A stretch of 64,000 bases of DNA from Cycas panzhihuaensis (taxonomy: Eukaryota; Cycadophyta), in NCBI GenBank assembly GCA_023213395.1, contig CM041465.1:170507741-170571740 (forward strand), written 5' to 3'. Below the pieces are notes generated by a model. The model was not told where the DNA came from. It was given only the letters and a program-made list of their open reading frames with translations, and searched no databases. This document shows positions 31,263 through 42,402 of the stretch, piece by piece (the first letter of the stretch is position 1; every line of letters starts with the position of its first letter). A program made the translations under genes and the position numbers.

Positions 31263-32866
31263 AAATATTGCCATAATATGAATAAAATAAAGGAAAAAGT
31301 AAAGAGAGGCCTAGGAGGCCCCGAAGAGGAGGGTCCTGTGGCCTAACAGAGCAATGTGTTGGAGTAGTAAGGCATCTAGGAGATCCCTAGGCATTAATGG
31401 GACCTCATTAAGTGAGAAGGGAATGCTAGTAAGGCCCCAATGAGGGGTAATTGGTATGTTCAAGGGTGATCAAGCCTAAAGCAAGGTGTTAGGGATTATG
31501 TCTAATGCCAATAACAGTCAAAAGTGGGCTGCGAGAGCCCAAAGAGTACCCAGGAGTGTTGAAGATGTGTCATGGAGGGTTGTGTAATGCCATAGGATGT
31601 CTGCCTTGAGTCATCATAGGTTGGATGATAGTCACAGGCATAAGAAAGGGCAAGCAAACCAAGCATCTCAACTATGCAAGCAACAATACCACCTAGAATG
31701 CATCTACTAAACATCTCATTACATCCTGAAGTAAACGAGGATCAAGTTTAGAGATATACATGTGCTTACCTAAGAGGTGCCATCCATGTCCATTTTCGAT
31801 AGCTGGGAAACAAAGTGGATATCAGTCTGGTATCTTTGTAGGAAGTGTCCTTATGATTAGCATGGGCTAAATGAATCAACCTTGACATTATATTACCAAG
31901 TGCAATAAGAGGATATCCAACAAAATAAATTCACCTTCATTGTTGTTTCTCCCCACATGTGCCAACCTTCCAAACTCATGACAGGATGTTCATGAATGAC
32001 TAGTTAGAAGATATACAATTCATAGACTTGATTGATATCTTATTTATTTATTTGGTTGTTGATCTCTTTGTTTAGTCAATGGCATCATTGTGTTGGCTTG
32101 GCCTTCCATGTGGGGTTATGTAAAGTTGGTATGCTACTTAATTGGCTTCCTAGTTTCTCATTGACTATGGGAGATATTGATATAGAAAGTTTGATTAGAG
32201 GAGCATGTATATTTTTTTTACCACACTATGAGCAAGTTTCACAACTTCAAAGTAGGGTTTGATTTTTGCACCATTTTCCTTTAATTAAAAGCACCAGGAG
32301 TAGAGATCTCTTGGGGTAGTGATAGGTGATGCTAGCATCTTGGGTTTGATACTACACAATTTTCCTCTCATTGAAAGCACTCTCATTAGAAACACTAGGA
32401 ATCAAGATCTTTTATGATAGTGATCAGTGAGGATTCGAAAGGGGAATAAAGCACACTTTTTATATGCACATGATGATCCATCTACAATGTAGAATTTGAC
32501 AATAGAGAGGAAGTTTTTGGATACAGATAGAGAATGGAGTTATGCAAGATTATAAACACTACTTGGAGTTATTTTCACCTTGAATAGTAGGATCATTTCT
32601 CTTGTGCGAATAGATTTGTCTCTTAATTTCTAGGTTTCCCATTCTAATTTGCTTTAATTTTTTTTTCTGTTGTCACCCTTTTCTAGTTCCTTGTTTTATT
32701 ATCATGGTTCAAAACTTTCCCAATTAAAACTTCATCTTGAAACAAATACTAAAAGTATAAGCACCTTTAAAGCCTAAGCAAGTTAACTGTTGAAACTAAT
32801 ACTTCATCATGTAAATTTATCTAATAAATTTAATTCACAACATCATATGTAACAAAAATCAAATTC

Positions 32867-33140
32867 CTTATTGGAAACACTTCAAATCCTAATTCATATT
32901 CCTTGTTAGAAACATTTTGAAACATTGCATTGAAAACTAAGTTATGTTGGAAACAATTGAAACTCAACCCATAACTTGTTGGAAATAGTTGTGACTCAAC
33001 TCATAATTTGTTGGAAATTATTACAATTCACCACACACATTGTTGGGACCATTTGCAACAAAATTTATTACTTTTTGTAGGAAACATTTGAAACCCTAAA
33101 TCACCTTTTTTTCACTTGGAAACACTTGTAACATTGGGTA
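32867..33140 (+). repeat. Degenerate short tandem repeat
   Basis: About eight units containing TTGGAAACA-type words followed by TTGNAAC, spaced 32-40 bases apart (GGAAA-like words near 32873, 32909, 32949, 32981, 33013, 33046, 33080 and 33118). Confidence 0.55.
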
Positions 33141-36100
33141 AACCATTCTGTTTGGAAGCACACATATCAAACTTGCTACAATAGGATTTTAGGCGGTTTA
33201 TTGGATGCTTCTTATCATTATGCTATGTTTCCATTATCTGAGGCTTTAATGGAAACATATATTTCCATCTTAGGGATTTTAGGATCTTTCTCATATTGGA
33301 AATGATTTTGATGGTTTTATTATTGCAAATTTGACATTTTTTTGTTGAATTTCATATGTTGCTTCTAGTTTTTGATATGCATGTGTAGGTAGATATTTTT
33401 TATTATTTATTATAGGTTTGGTGTAAGAAATTTGAAGAGTTTACTGCAAGTTTGATAGTTACGATTTGAGAGGCTTGGCACATCACCGATAAATTTGATT
33501 TGTCATGCTTCTAATGCATACCTTTAACACTTCTTTTCACAATTTACACTAATTGCATAAGTTGCCCCTCTTGATTTCACGGTGTGTTATCTCTTCCTCC
33601 ATAAGATTTAGCACATCATATGGTTTGTTTCTAAAAAACTCTCTAGGTATAACCATTGAACTACTTGAATTTCTGACAATTGATCACTTTCAAATTGATT
33701 TCATTATAGATTCTATTGTTACACAATGATGCTTAGTGAATTTCTCTTGTAGTTCTTATTGGAAATTCACCATGTGTAGCTAAAATGCTTCCAAATTTTC
33801 CATTTATTTGATAGTTTCAGCATTAGTCTTTATTGAGCAAGCTTCATGTGACTTGTGGCTTTATTGTGTTGCATGTTCTTGCTTGTTTCACGTGTCTATT
33901 ATAGGTTTTGGCAGATACACTACTTGTTTTTTTGTGAGATTTCTTCTAGGCACAATAGTAATTCTACCAAGAGTTCATTAAGATAAGAGATGATCAAAAG
34001 ATAAAGGATAAGGCAAAGCACACACCAAACAATAGCCTCTTACACCCTTTCTATTAATTCATCACATTAAAAAAATGGACAGAAAAACAAAAAAGGACAA
34101 GGTTTAGATGGAGTTGTGCTTGTATTAGAAACCCGTGGTATGAAAGAGGATTTTTATACATTGCTATGAGTCCTTGAACCTCTAGGCATAAGTCTTACAT
34201 TAGTTAGATTTCTTTGTTGTGTGCATAAAAAGAAAATTGCATATTAGTTGTATTTTAGGAATGTGTTATTGATTCCCTAGTACTCTTATGGATAGGGTAT
34301 CACCTAGCTAGAGGATAGACTAGCTATGCGAGTTAGATTTCATCACATACACTTGAAATAGGGGCCAAGTCTCATCATGTTTTGAATAGGCTAGTGGTGG
34401 GCAACTATCCTAACTATATACAACCAAGAGAGTTGATGGAGCACTATATGCCCTATTGAGAGTAGTTTTTTCTCACCTCCATTCTCCCTTGGGTGTATTA
34501 GAATGCGTGAAGTCATATGCGAATAATGCCTTAGCCTCCACATATGCATAAGGTTGCATTAGTACATTACGACTTCATACATCTAATTGCTTAATCAAAG
34601 TCTATAATTCTAAGGTCCTACTTTGCACAGTATCTTTCCCTCAATAGTCCTCCTCTTGCATTTTGATTGAGTCAACATATATGTCTATTAGTTGGGTAGG
34701 ATTATGAGAGGTCATTACCTTTAGGGGAGTAGATGTAGTGTAGGATCATAGGATCATGATGACATTAGAGCATTCATGCCTTAATGACCCTCCTAGCTTT
34801 CAAGAGTTCTTTGTAAGTGTTGTATGCCTCTTTCAAGAGGAACTTTTGAGCTAGCTTTTTACTTGGTCTACATAATATACTTTATTTATATTTGATCACA
34901 TTTCTTAATTTTATCATTTGTGGATAGCTAATCTCATTTACTTTCAACACTTCTTTAGCTACCAAACTACATCCTTCTCTTATACATCCTTTACAATTAC
35001 ATTTATACATGTGAGGTGCATAATGTTTAGAGAGAGGCCATTGGGCATTCCTTTATTAACTTGGGCCTCCAATCTTAGGTCTTGGTTCAAATTGAGTAGG
35101 TCCACCCGTCCCCTTTAGGTTAGAGTTTTGATGACCATACTAGATACTTGCTAGCATGAGTTAACTTTGCTCTAAATAAACATTTCCATTTCACATCATA
35201 GGTTTCCACATTAGAGCTACCCTTTTTAATAGGACAAGCTAGGGATTACAAATACTTCTCACCTATCCATACCTAGTTTAGACTTATGAGTTAGAACCTC
35301 TTATATAGACCCACCCATTCCACTTTATCCTTGGATCATTACCTAGTGTATGCCTCAATCCTATTAGAGGTTGCAAGGTTAACCTTCCATGGACCTTTTC
35401 ATCAGTACCTCCACTAGTCCTTAGGTCTTTGAGTTGGAAGATATGATAGATCATGGGTTTTTCCATAGCACTCCATGGGGCCAAGGGAGCATTATTTCTT
35501 AGGAGTTTGAGTTTCCCCCTCTAAGAGATTTGTATAATCCCAAACAAGCTCTATTAAAGTAAGTAAAGAGAGTCCATATATCACATGACCTCGATTTGAA
35601 CTACATGAATCTTGTTGGTTTTCCATCCCATATCATTGGGCTTATTCGACTCAATGACATTGCATTCTAGTATGGGCTCAAACCCACTACCCCAAAGTCC
35701 TTATAACCACTTTCCCATCCATTGGATGTGTCTTAAGTGACCATTTCTCCTATTTCTTATAGGTTAGATCCACATCCAAAGCCTATTCCCACTCCAAAAA
35801 AACTTGTTGAGGAATATGCTACTTTGAGATCCCTTTCTTAGGGTGCCTTGTCTATCCCACATTCATATGCTATATGGGTGACCCACTTCTTCAAGAGAAA
35901 TGGCTTCATCTTTGATTCACATCTCAACCTTATTTGGGGGCTACTTTCTAGGGCATCGCTCATGTCCCTCTACATTCCTCTTCTACTTTCATGCTTGGCT
36001 CCAACACTACTAGAGTGGTTCCTATAAGGACCCAACCCCAAACTAATATGACCTTCTATTCCATCTTGAACAAGTTGCTTCTTATGCCAGGTATGCATAT

Positions 36101-37443
36101 AAAGTTCTCTTTATCTCATAGTTGCTTGAATGTGAATTCTTTTTGTTTCATTGTCATGCTCACCATAAGTAAGGTGGAAGCTTATTCTATGCTCCACTAG
36201 GTAAGAGGATGCATCGTTTTTTGTTCATTAGAGTAGTTAGCATGTTTATACTGTGTTATGTTATAAGGTGTTAGGCTTGTCCTTTAATAACTTAAATCAT
36301 ATAATTTTTATTTTATTATGGATTACATAATACAAAGGCAAATCAGATTGCTTAGATGAGTAGTACAAATGAGGGAGCATATGATATAAAGGAGGAATAG
36401 AAGGGAGATATAAATGTAAGGGTAGGTAATAGATGTAGAAATTTTTATGGATTCATTTAGGTACAAAATTCAGTCGATTAACGTATTAAATTTTCTGAGT
36501 GAAGGACTTTTAGCAATTTTACAAATGAAATTATGTGTGGAAAACATAGAGAGAATTTCCTTTGTAATCTCATGAATGAACCTTTGTGATTGAATGACTA
36601 CTTGAAAGGTTATGAAGATGAGCAAATGACTAACTTGCATAGTTCAACTTGTTATTTTCTCATTGGTTGATAGAATCACATTGGACTAGCCTCATTGAAG
36701 TCATAATAAATATGCTTGAACATTTAGAAAGTAATGATGATTTAAGATACATATGATGTGGAGATGTTCTTAGTAATTTGGACATGGTTGTCAACTAACA
36801 CCCACTTCAAACAATAATAACTAAAAGCACTTTGTAGCCACTATAGTTCAAAATTTTGACACCTAGCTTTAATGACATTTATTAACAAGGAACCAACTCT
36901 ATAAAAGAGAAGGGAAAAGTCTAAATAACAAAGAGACAAGAAAGAAAGATAGATAATGAGTTAAGATAGATTGGAAGTAGAGAAGATCTTGGAGAATACA
37001 AGGAACATAGAGAGTTGGAGTGTGCCTATGTGATTGACAGAAAATAATTCAATTAAGAAATTTAATTTTATTTAGGAGTATAGGTTGTTGTATGGATAAA
37101 AGACGCTGAAATAGTAGTTTGGTTTTATATTCAAGATTTTTTATTTAAGAACCAATTGATTTAAGATTTTTCACAGTTTGGGAAATAATGGCTTATTAGT
37201 TTGAAGTTTAGATTCTATTAACTAGCTTGTATGACAATTCAATAATCTCAGAATGCTAGTTTCAAAGGAAATTATCCAAATCGATTAGTAATTCTGGTAG
37301 TGACCACTACTATCTCATGAAGGGACATAATTAGATTGTGTCATGAATGGATGTTTAGATTGTTGCTTTAATCTCATTGGACTACTTTATAGGTGTTAAA
37401 ATTTACAGTTTGAGATAGGGTTAAGGATTCCCCTATGCTATAG

Positions 37444-37873
37444 TTATTTTGTGTTAAAGTTACGATTTGAGATAGGGTCAAGAATACCTTTATGTTCTTA
37501 TTATTTTTTGTATGAGGGTTGAGGATTCCCCTTTGGTTATCCTTGGATGTGAATCAAGTAATTCCTATAGGGTATGGATTCACACTCTCATTATTGATGA
37601 GTATTATATGGTGTAAAACATACAACCTATTGAGATGAGCAGGTAATATAAACACATGTTATTTTGTGTTAAAGTTACAATTTGAGATAGAGTCAAGGAT
37701 ACCCCTATGTTCTTGTTATTTTCTATATGAGGGTTGAGGATTCCCCTTTGGTTATCCTTGGATGTGAATCAAGTAATGTCTATAGGGTATGGATTCACAC
37801 TCTCATTATTGATGAGTATTATGTGGTATAAAACATACAACCCATTGAGATGAGTAGGCAATATGAACACATG
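37444..37873 (+). repeat. Tandem repeat, two 215-base units
   Basis: Units 37444-37658 and 37659-37873 both begin TTATTTTGTGTTAAAG and share GGGTTGAGGATTCCCCTTTG. A partial, more diverged copy precedes them at about 37393-37443. No ORF. Confidence 0.85.
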
Positions 37874-39715
37874 CAGGATTATTAACATATAGTAAGGTAG
37901 TCTAATAAAATTGATCTAGTAATGTGGTATGGAATCTCTGATTTTGTTCTAAAAAATGATTAAAATATGAAGTTGTGAAATATATTACAACAGTGATTAA
38001 AAGATTGTAACAGGGAATAAAAGATTATAACAATAGTAAATTCTAGATTTTATATTTAAGAGAAATTTTATATGTAAGATATAGTTTAAGGAATTGAGCG
38101 AAAAGTGAACCACTAGTACTTCAATGTTCATATCATGCACTCTAGCTTGGGAAAGTTTTGCTAGAAGTAATGTTTAATGTTGGGTTAATGTTAATGTAAA
38201 GGTGGCTCTCTAATTCTTTCATGTAATATTAAACTAGTGTCATTAAGGTGTATGCATGTGCACACATATCCATGTATCATCTTAGTGGTGGTTATAATGA
38301 TTCTCTCATGTGATTAGACAACTATGAGGTGACTATGTACTATAAGTTGATAGAAACATGGGTAAACAAAACATACTTTGGTACTACTCATGCAAACTAA
38401 ATGGCCATACATAAGTCTAAGACTTAATAAGACTATGAAATAAAGACATATAGGTAAACAATAAATGAAAAAATATGTACAAATGCATAATATAATATAC
38501 TTGTGTGAAATGATTACTTTCAATTATATTATTCCAAACTAATGCATATATATATAGCACATATCACCATTTAGTAGTCCAATCACATTTTAGGAGCCAC
38601 TCAGTCAATCAATGACTAATTACAATTAAGAAATATATACATTATGACCCCTAATGAACATTAAAGGGATAACCACATTGATTTACATCAATTAAATATT
38701 CACGAGTTAACATTGTCCAGCATTCCTCTCTTAATACTAAACCATGTCATATAATTATTTCAAATCTTGATATTGGGTTCATATAAAAGTCAAATATCTG
38801 CCTGAGCATATGGGTAACCAATTGTTGTACTTGTCAATCCTCTAAAATGACATTTTCACATATGGTTCACCTATATTTTCCTCCAAAGTAGCTTTCATTG
38901 CTCCTATTTTGCTTATTTCTGGTTCTCTTACACCCCAAGGAGACAAACCTAGTTGAAAAAACTTAGCCCCATCCCTTGCACCATGGAACAAACATGTAAA
39001 AATGGTTATCTAAGTAGAACCATCTGACAAAACAACTCTCTTTTTTATCTTAAGTTTTATTTTAATATCTTGTCAACTCAATATCCAAACTCTGCACCAT
39101 TAAAACTATCTTGAAGATTTTTCAAAGTATATAATACGACCAATCAATGGAAAGCTCTATTAGTCAGTGTTTCCCGGCTACCGAGAATAAGTATGGACAT
39201 GTCAACCCAGGTAAACACACGTATACTCCCATCTCCTTTCTTAGTCATTTCAAGAGGTAGATTGAAGCATTATTTAATTCATTGCATGATTGAGTGCATC
39301 ATCTTTGTGATTGCCATGCATCTTGATACTTGATCATGCTACATGTCCCTAGCCTATGATGACCCACAGGACATGCTTTTCCGTGAAGCATGCACCCCTA
39401 TGGCACTTTATAAACCCTCTATTGCACCTCTACATCAACTCGAGCATCGACCAATTCATGTGATCCGCTCACACCTCTGTCACCTTATTGTAACCCTTAG
39501 CATTTCGTTATGAATGGTTGACATTTTGTGTCTGTCCATAGGTTTTTTGGGAGACTTACCTCTTGATGCCCTATTCGGTCTAGCCCAATTACCCACTTGG
39601 ACTATCCCCAGCCACTTAGATAGGATGACCAGTGCCTCCTAGACCTAGGATACCCTCTTCTAGGGTCCTCAAGACCTTTATTTACCCTTTTGTTGGATTT
39701 TGGTTCCATACCGTG

Positions 39716-39765
39716 GCAAATTTTGTGGTACCATGAAGTTTACCACAGTGCAATTGTCTACCCCT
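39716..39765. repeat. U3 inverted-repeat region in LTR-A (decayed)
   Basis: CCGTGGCAAATTTTGTGGTACC followed by AAGTTTACCACAG: imperfect arms of the same type as the other LTRs, at the same distance from TATA. Confidence 0.5.
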
Positions 39766-39879
39766 ATTTTTTAAAATCCATCGTGGAAATTTTTGCATTT
39801 TTTGTGAAATTGCCATTTGGATTAGTCACTGCCAGAGTCCCAACCTAACCCTAATCGCTCGATTAGGGATATGGTTGAG

Positions 39880-39886
39880 TATAAAG
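39880..39886 (+). promoter_or_regulatory. TATA box in LTR-A
   Basis: TATAAAG in GAGTATAAAGCC, 712 bases from the LTR start. Confidence 0.6.
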
Positions 39887-40669
39887 CCTTAAAAGTTTCT
39901 CATTTCTTCCTCTTACACTTTCTAACAACCTCCAACAAGCTCTTAGTCATGCTCTTCCACTACCTCTGCAAGCTTCCTCCTATAGGAAATGCCCTGTATC
40001 TACTGAGATCTCCTGGACTCTATCTTCCATAACTCAGGTTCATGGAGTCAATCTCGCCAACGAGCTTCACCAAGTGGCAATACCATTCAAAGCTTGCATC
40101 TACAAGTATTCAGCAGGTTTCTTCTTTAGATTTACAGGGAGTTCCCTGCAAATGCCCAGATCAACTTCCTCCTACGCTGCTCTCAAGCAAGCCCGCTGCA
40201 CACTTAGCCCAGTAGGTAGCTCTTTGTGTTTTTCCTTGTTTCACCTCCTTGAAACTCCTTTGAAAGTTAGGAGCTTTCCCATACATCTTCAATTTTCAGT
40301 ATTCTTAGTTTATACAGGAGGTATTTCCCTATAGTTTTCCTTTAATGTTTACATTATCTTTCCATTGTATCTTCAGTCTCTCTAAGAGGGTTGTGAGGTG
40401 ATCCACTCAAGGTGTGAGTGAAGGGAGCACTCTACGGGTTCTGTACCCAATAAGGCCAGATTTCCAAGGGGCAATCCCCCTTCTCCTCCTTTACTCACCT
40501 TCTTGTGTCTTCCTTGGGCTACTGAATGACCCCAGAAAGGAGGCTATTGTTGGAACTAGTGTATGCAACCCCTTGATGCATTATTTCTAGCCTTGAAATC
40601 CCCATATTAGCAGGGTATTTTAGCCCCAAATGGCGTCATATACCTCTTTTGGTCACTGCCTTATTAGGT

Positions 40670-40690
40670 GTTGTACATGTTATGTACAAC
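40670..40690. repeat. Mid-LTR hairpin, LTR-A
   Basis: GTTGTACAT and ATGTACAAC are perfect 9-base arms around GTT, 1,502 bases from the LTR start; the counterpart of 30284-30315 with a different sequence. Confidence 0.7.
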
Positions 40691-41070
40691 AACTTTAGTA
40701 ACACAAACAACATTTCTAACTTTCATATTGCTTATTCCTTTCACTATTGGCTGTCATATAGACTGTCTTAACCTGCTACCCTTGTGCTCAAAGGCAATGT
40801 GTAGGTACTTACGTCAAAGGGTTAGCCATTCCGAGGTTAACCACTAGCATTCTTTGCTTGTTTTGACTTATGTTGACAAGTCTGGAAGTAGCTTTCAATT
40901 AAATATTGTGTATTATTTCTAGCACTTAGTTTGTGACTTTTTGGCACTTTACTTCCTCTATATATATGCACCTACTTAGCATTCTAGCAACCACTTGAAG
41001 GAAGGGGAAGAAAACCTTGTGTTTGTAGGTTTCATCGCACCATTCATAGAAAGGAAGAAGCCCTTCAATC

Positions 41071-41079
41071 CAGGTAAGT
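41071..41079 (+). promoter_or_regulatory. Splice-donor consensus in LTR-A
   Basis: CAG|GTAAGT, an ideal donor, at 1,906 bases from the LTR start. A pyrimidine-rich CTTGCAG acceptor-like site lies at about 42055-42061. Confidence 0.5.
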
Positions 41080-42146
41080 CTTCACCTTCCCCCTTTTCAT
41101 TTCATTTACTTGCATAGTTACTTTGTTTCCTTTGGTCCTTTCAAGTTTTTCTTTCTTTTCTTTTGCACGAGGAATGTAAGGAAGCCCCTCCAATACTGCC
41201 TCTCAATAATGTTGGCACATTGGACAAGGATAAGGAAGCAATCACATCATATGGAAAAGGAAGCAAGCGCGTCATACGGACAAGGCATCTTCTTTGGCCG
41301 CATGACTTTCTGGGTATGCACTCCCTCTTCTTTCATAGCTCTTTCCCTTTGTCATTATTAAGTCCATTGTCTTGCATAATAAACAACATAAAAGGGAAAG
41401 AGTAATCAACTGACCTACACACATTCATCTTGCATATGCATGTTGCATGTTGCCTTTATAGGAAGGAGCATATTATAGGAATTATACTTCCCACCTCTCC
41501 TACCTGAATGCAAAATGTCCCCTAGTTTTGCATTTCCTAGCATGCATGCTTGAGCTTGTTTGGAGTATTTCTTTGTCTTTTCTCATTTAAAAGAAAAAGA
41601 GAGTGAGAGAGTATTTTATGTTCCTCTTTTTGTGAAAGAAAATGAGAACGCTTTTGTTTTCCCTTCATACACACCCTTCACATCTTACCCACACACTTTA
41701 CCCTAGTTGCCCTTGCCGGGATTTAAATCCCCTCACTCACATAGCGATAAGGGGCTCTTGCCATTACCTCTTTCACTTGTAGACCTGCCTTTGGTGAGCC
41801 AGCCTAAGGAGTTCTTTTTATTCCACCCATACTATATTTTCTTTCTTATTGATGTTCTTTCTTCGTTGGGCCTCCCTTCTCCATTCCGGCCATGCAAGGC
41901 TGAGAGGATTCCATCTTTTAGGGTTATCTAAGATACCTTGCATGTATCTTGCCCCTCAAGCCAAAAGCCTAAGCTACCTTAAGGAAGTTGTTCGCCATTT
42001 GTGGGTCTCAAACCTGTGTTCCAATGCATGGGCATACAATGGGTGTTTCCTTCACTTGCAGGATTGTATCTTCTATTCTGGAACTTACCGTTGATCCCCC
42101 CAATCTTCACCAAGTGTAGTTACCATCCCCATAGATGTGATTCCAC

Positions 42147-42165
42147 TGGAGACCATGCTGGGGAC
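42147..42165 (+). other. Primer binding site, Tat element 3
   Basis: TGGAGACCATGCTGGGGAC, one base after the LTR end and similar to the sites of elements 1, 2 and 5. Confidence 0.7.
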
Positions 42166-42402
42166 CCACCAGTAAGGGGAATTAGTCTTCCTCCCTTTCT
42201 TGTTGGTGCTTCTACCTCTTGGTATCTTTCCTTCTTGATTTAGTTAGACAGCCCCCAATGCGTGCATTACCTTGTTTCCCTCTTCTTCTAATGCATTGGT
42301 AGAACTTGCATGTAACAATTTTCATGTCGTTTACGAGGTCTACCCCTGTTGTCAGAAGAGCCTTCATATCATTCCCTTCCCGTGTTGGATCTTGATCCGA
42401 TC

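Larger units (their letters stand above)
13900..31812 (-). mobile_element. Tat-like Ty3/gypsy LTR retrotransposon, element 2 (with nested chromovirus)
   Basis: It has the same gene order as element 1 but is more decayed: no coding segment runs beyond about 230 residues, RT has FMND in place of FMDD, and integrase has lost its catalytic Glu. It includes a 5' LTR (28586-31812), PBS, gag, protease, RT-RNase H, integrase and an antisense PMD ORF split by the chromovirus at 14236-20716. The 3' end is missing: PMD sequence stops at 13900 where element 1's LTR begins, so the remainder probably lies left of the window, beyond element 1. Confidence 0.75.
28586..31812 (-). repeat. 5' LTR of Tat element 2 (3,227 bp)
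   Basis: Starts TGTTTCCCAGC at 31812; the 3' terminal CA is decayed. It contains a U3 hairpin cluster, a TATAAAAA box, a central 15-base-arm hairpin and a GGGTAAGC donor-like word at the same relative positions as in LTR-A of element 3. Short ORFs have no recognisable products. Confidence 0.75.
31813..39167. other. AT-rich non-coding region, no recognised genes
   Basis: This 7.3 kb stretch separates the leftward and rightward Tat arrays. Short ORFs at 34918, 35284, 35991 and 38314 have no recognisable domains. No LTR, RT or transposase trace was seen. It holds a degenerate 32-40 base repeat (32867-33140) and a 215-base tandem repeat (37444-37873). It is probably very old repeat DNA or unique intergenic sequence. 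Confidence 0.6.
39168..42145 (+). repeat. LTR-A, 5' LTR of Tat element 3 (2,978 bp)
   Basis: Begins TGTTTCCCGG and ends CA one base before the PBS. It carries the U3 inverted-repeat region, TATAAAG, a mid-LTR hairpin, a TATATATA run and CAG|GTAAGT. Everything after 39817 is duplicated at 52778-55109. Confidence 0.8.

Noticed and set aside
34918-36200. Possible host gene fragments in the central region
   Set aside because: No domain, splice structure or homology that I can recognise; ORFs are short and on both strands.
37444-37873. CRISPR-like or centromeric array
   Set aside because: Only two long units without spacers; the genome is eukaryotic.
42147-42165. tRNA gene at the PBS or elsewhere
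   Set aside because: Only the short tRNA-complementary site is present; no cloverleaf-length sequence was found apart from the decayed SINE head.
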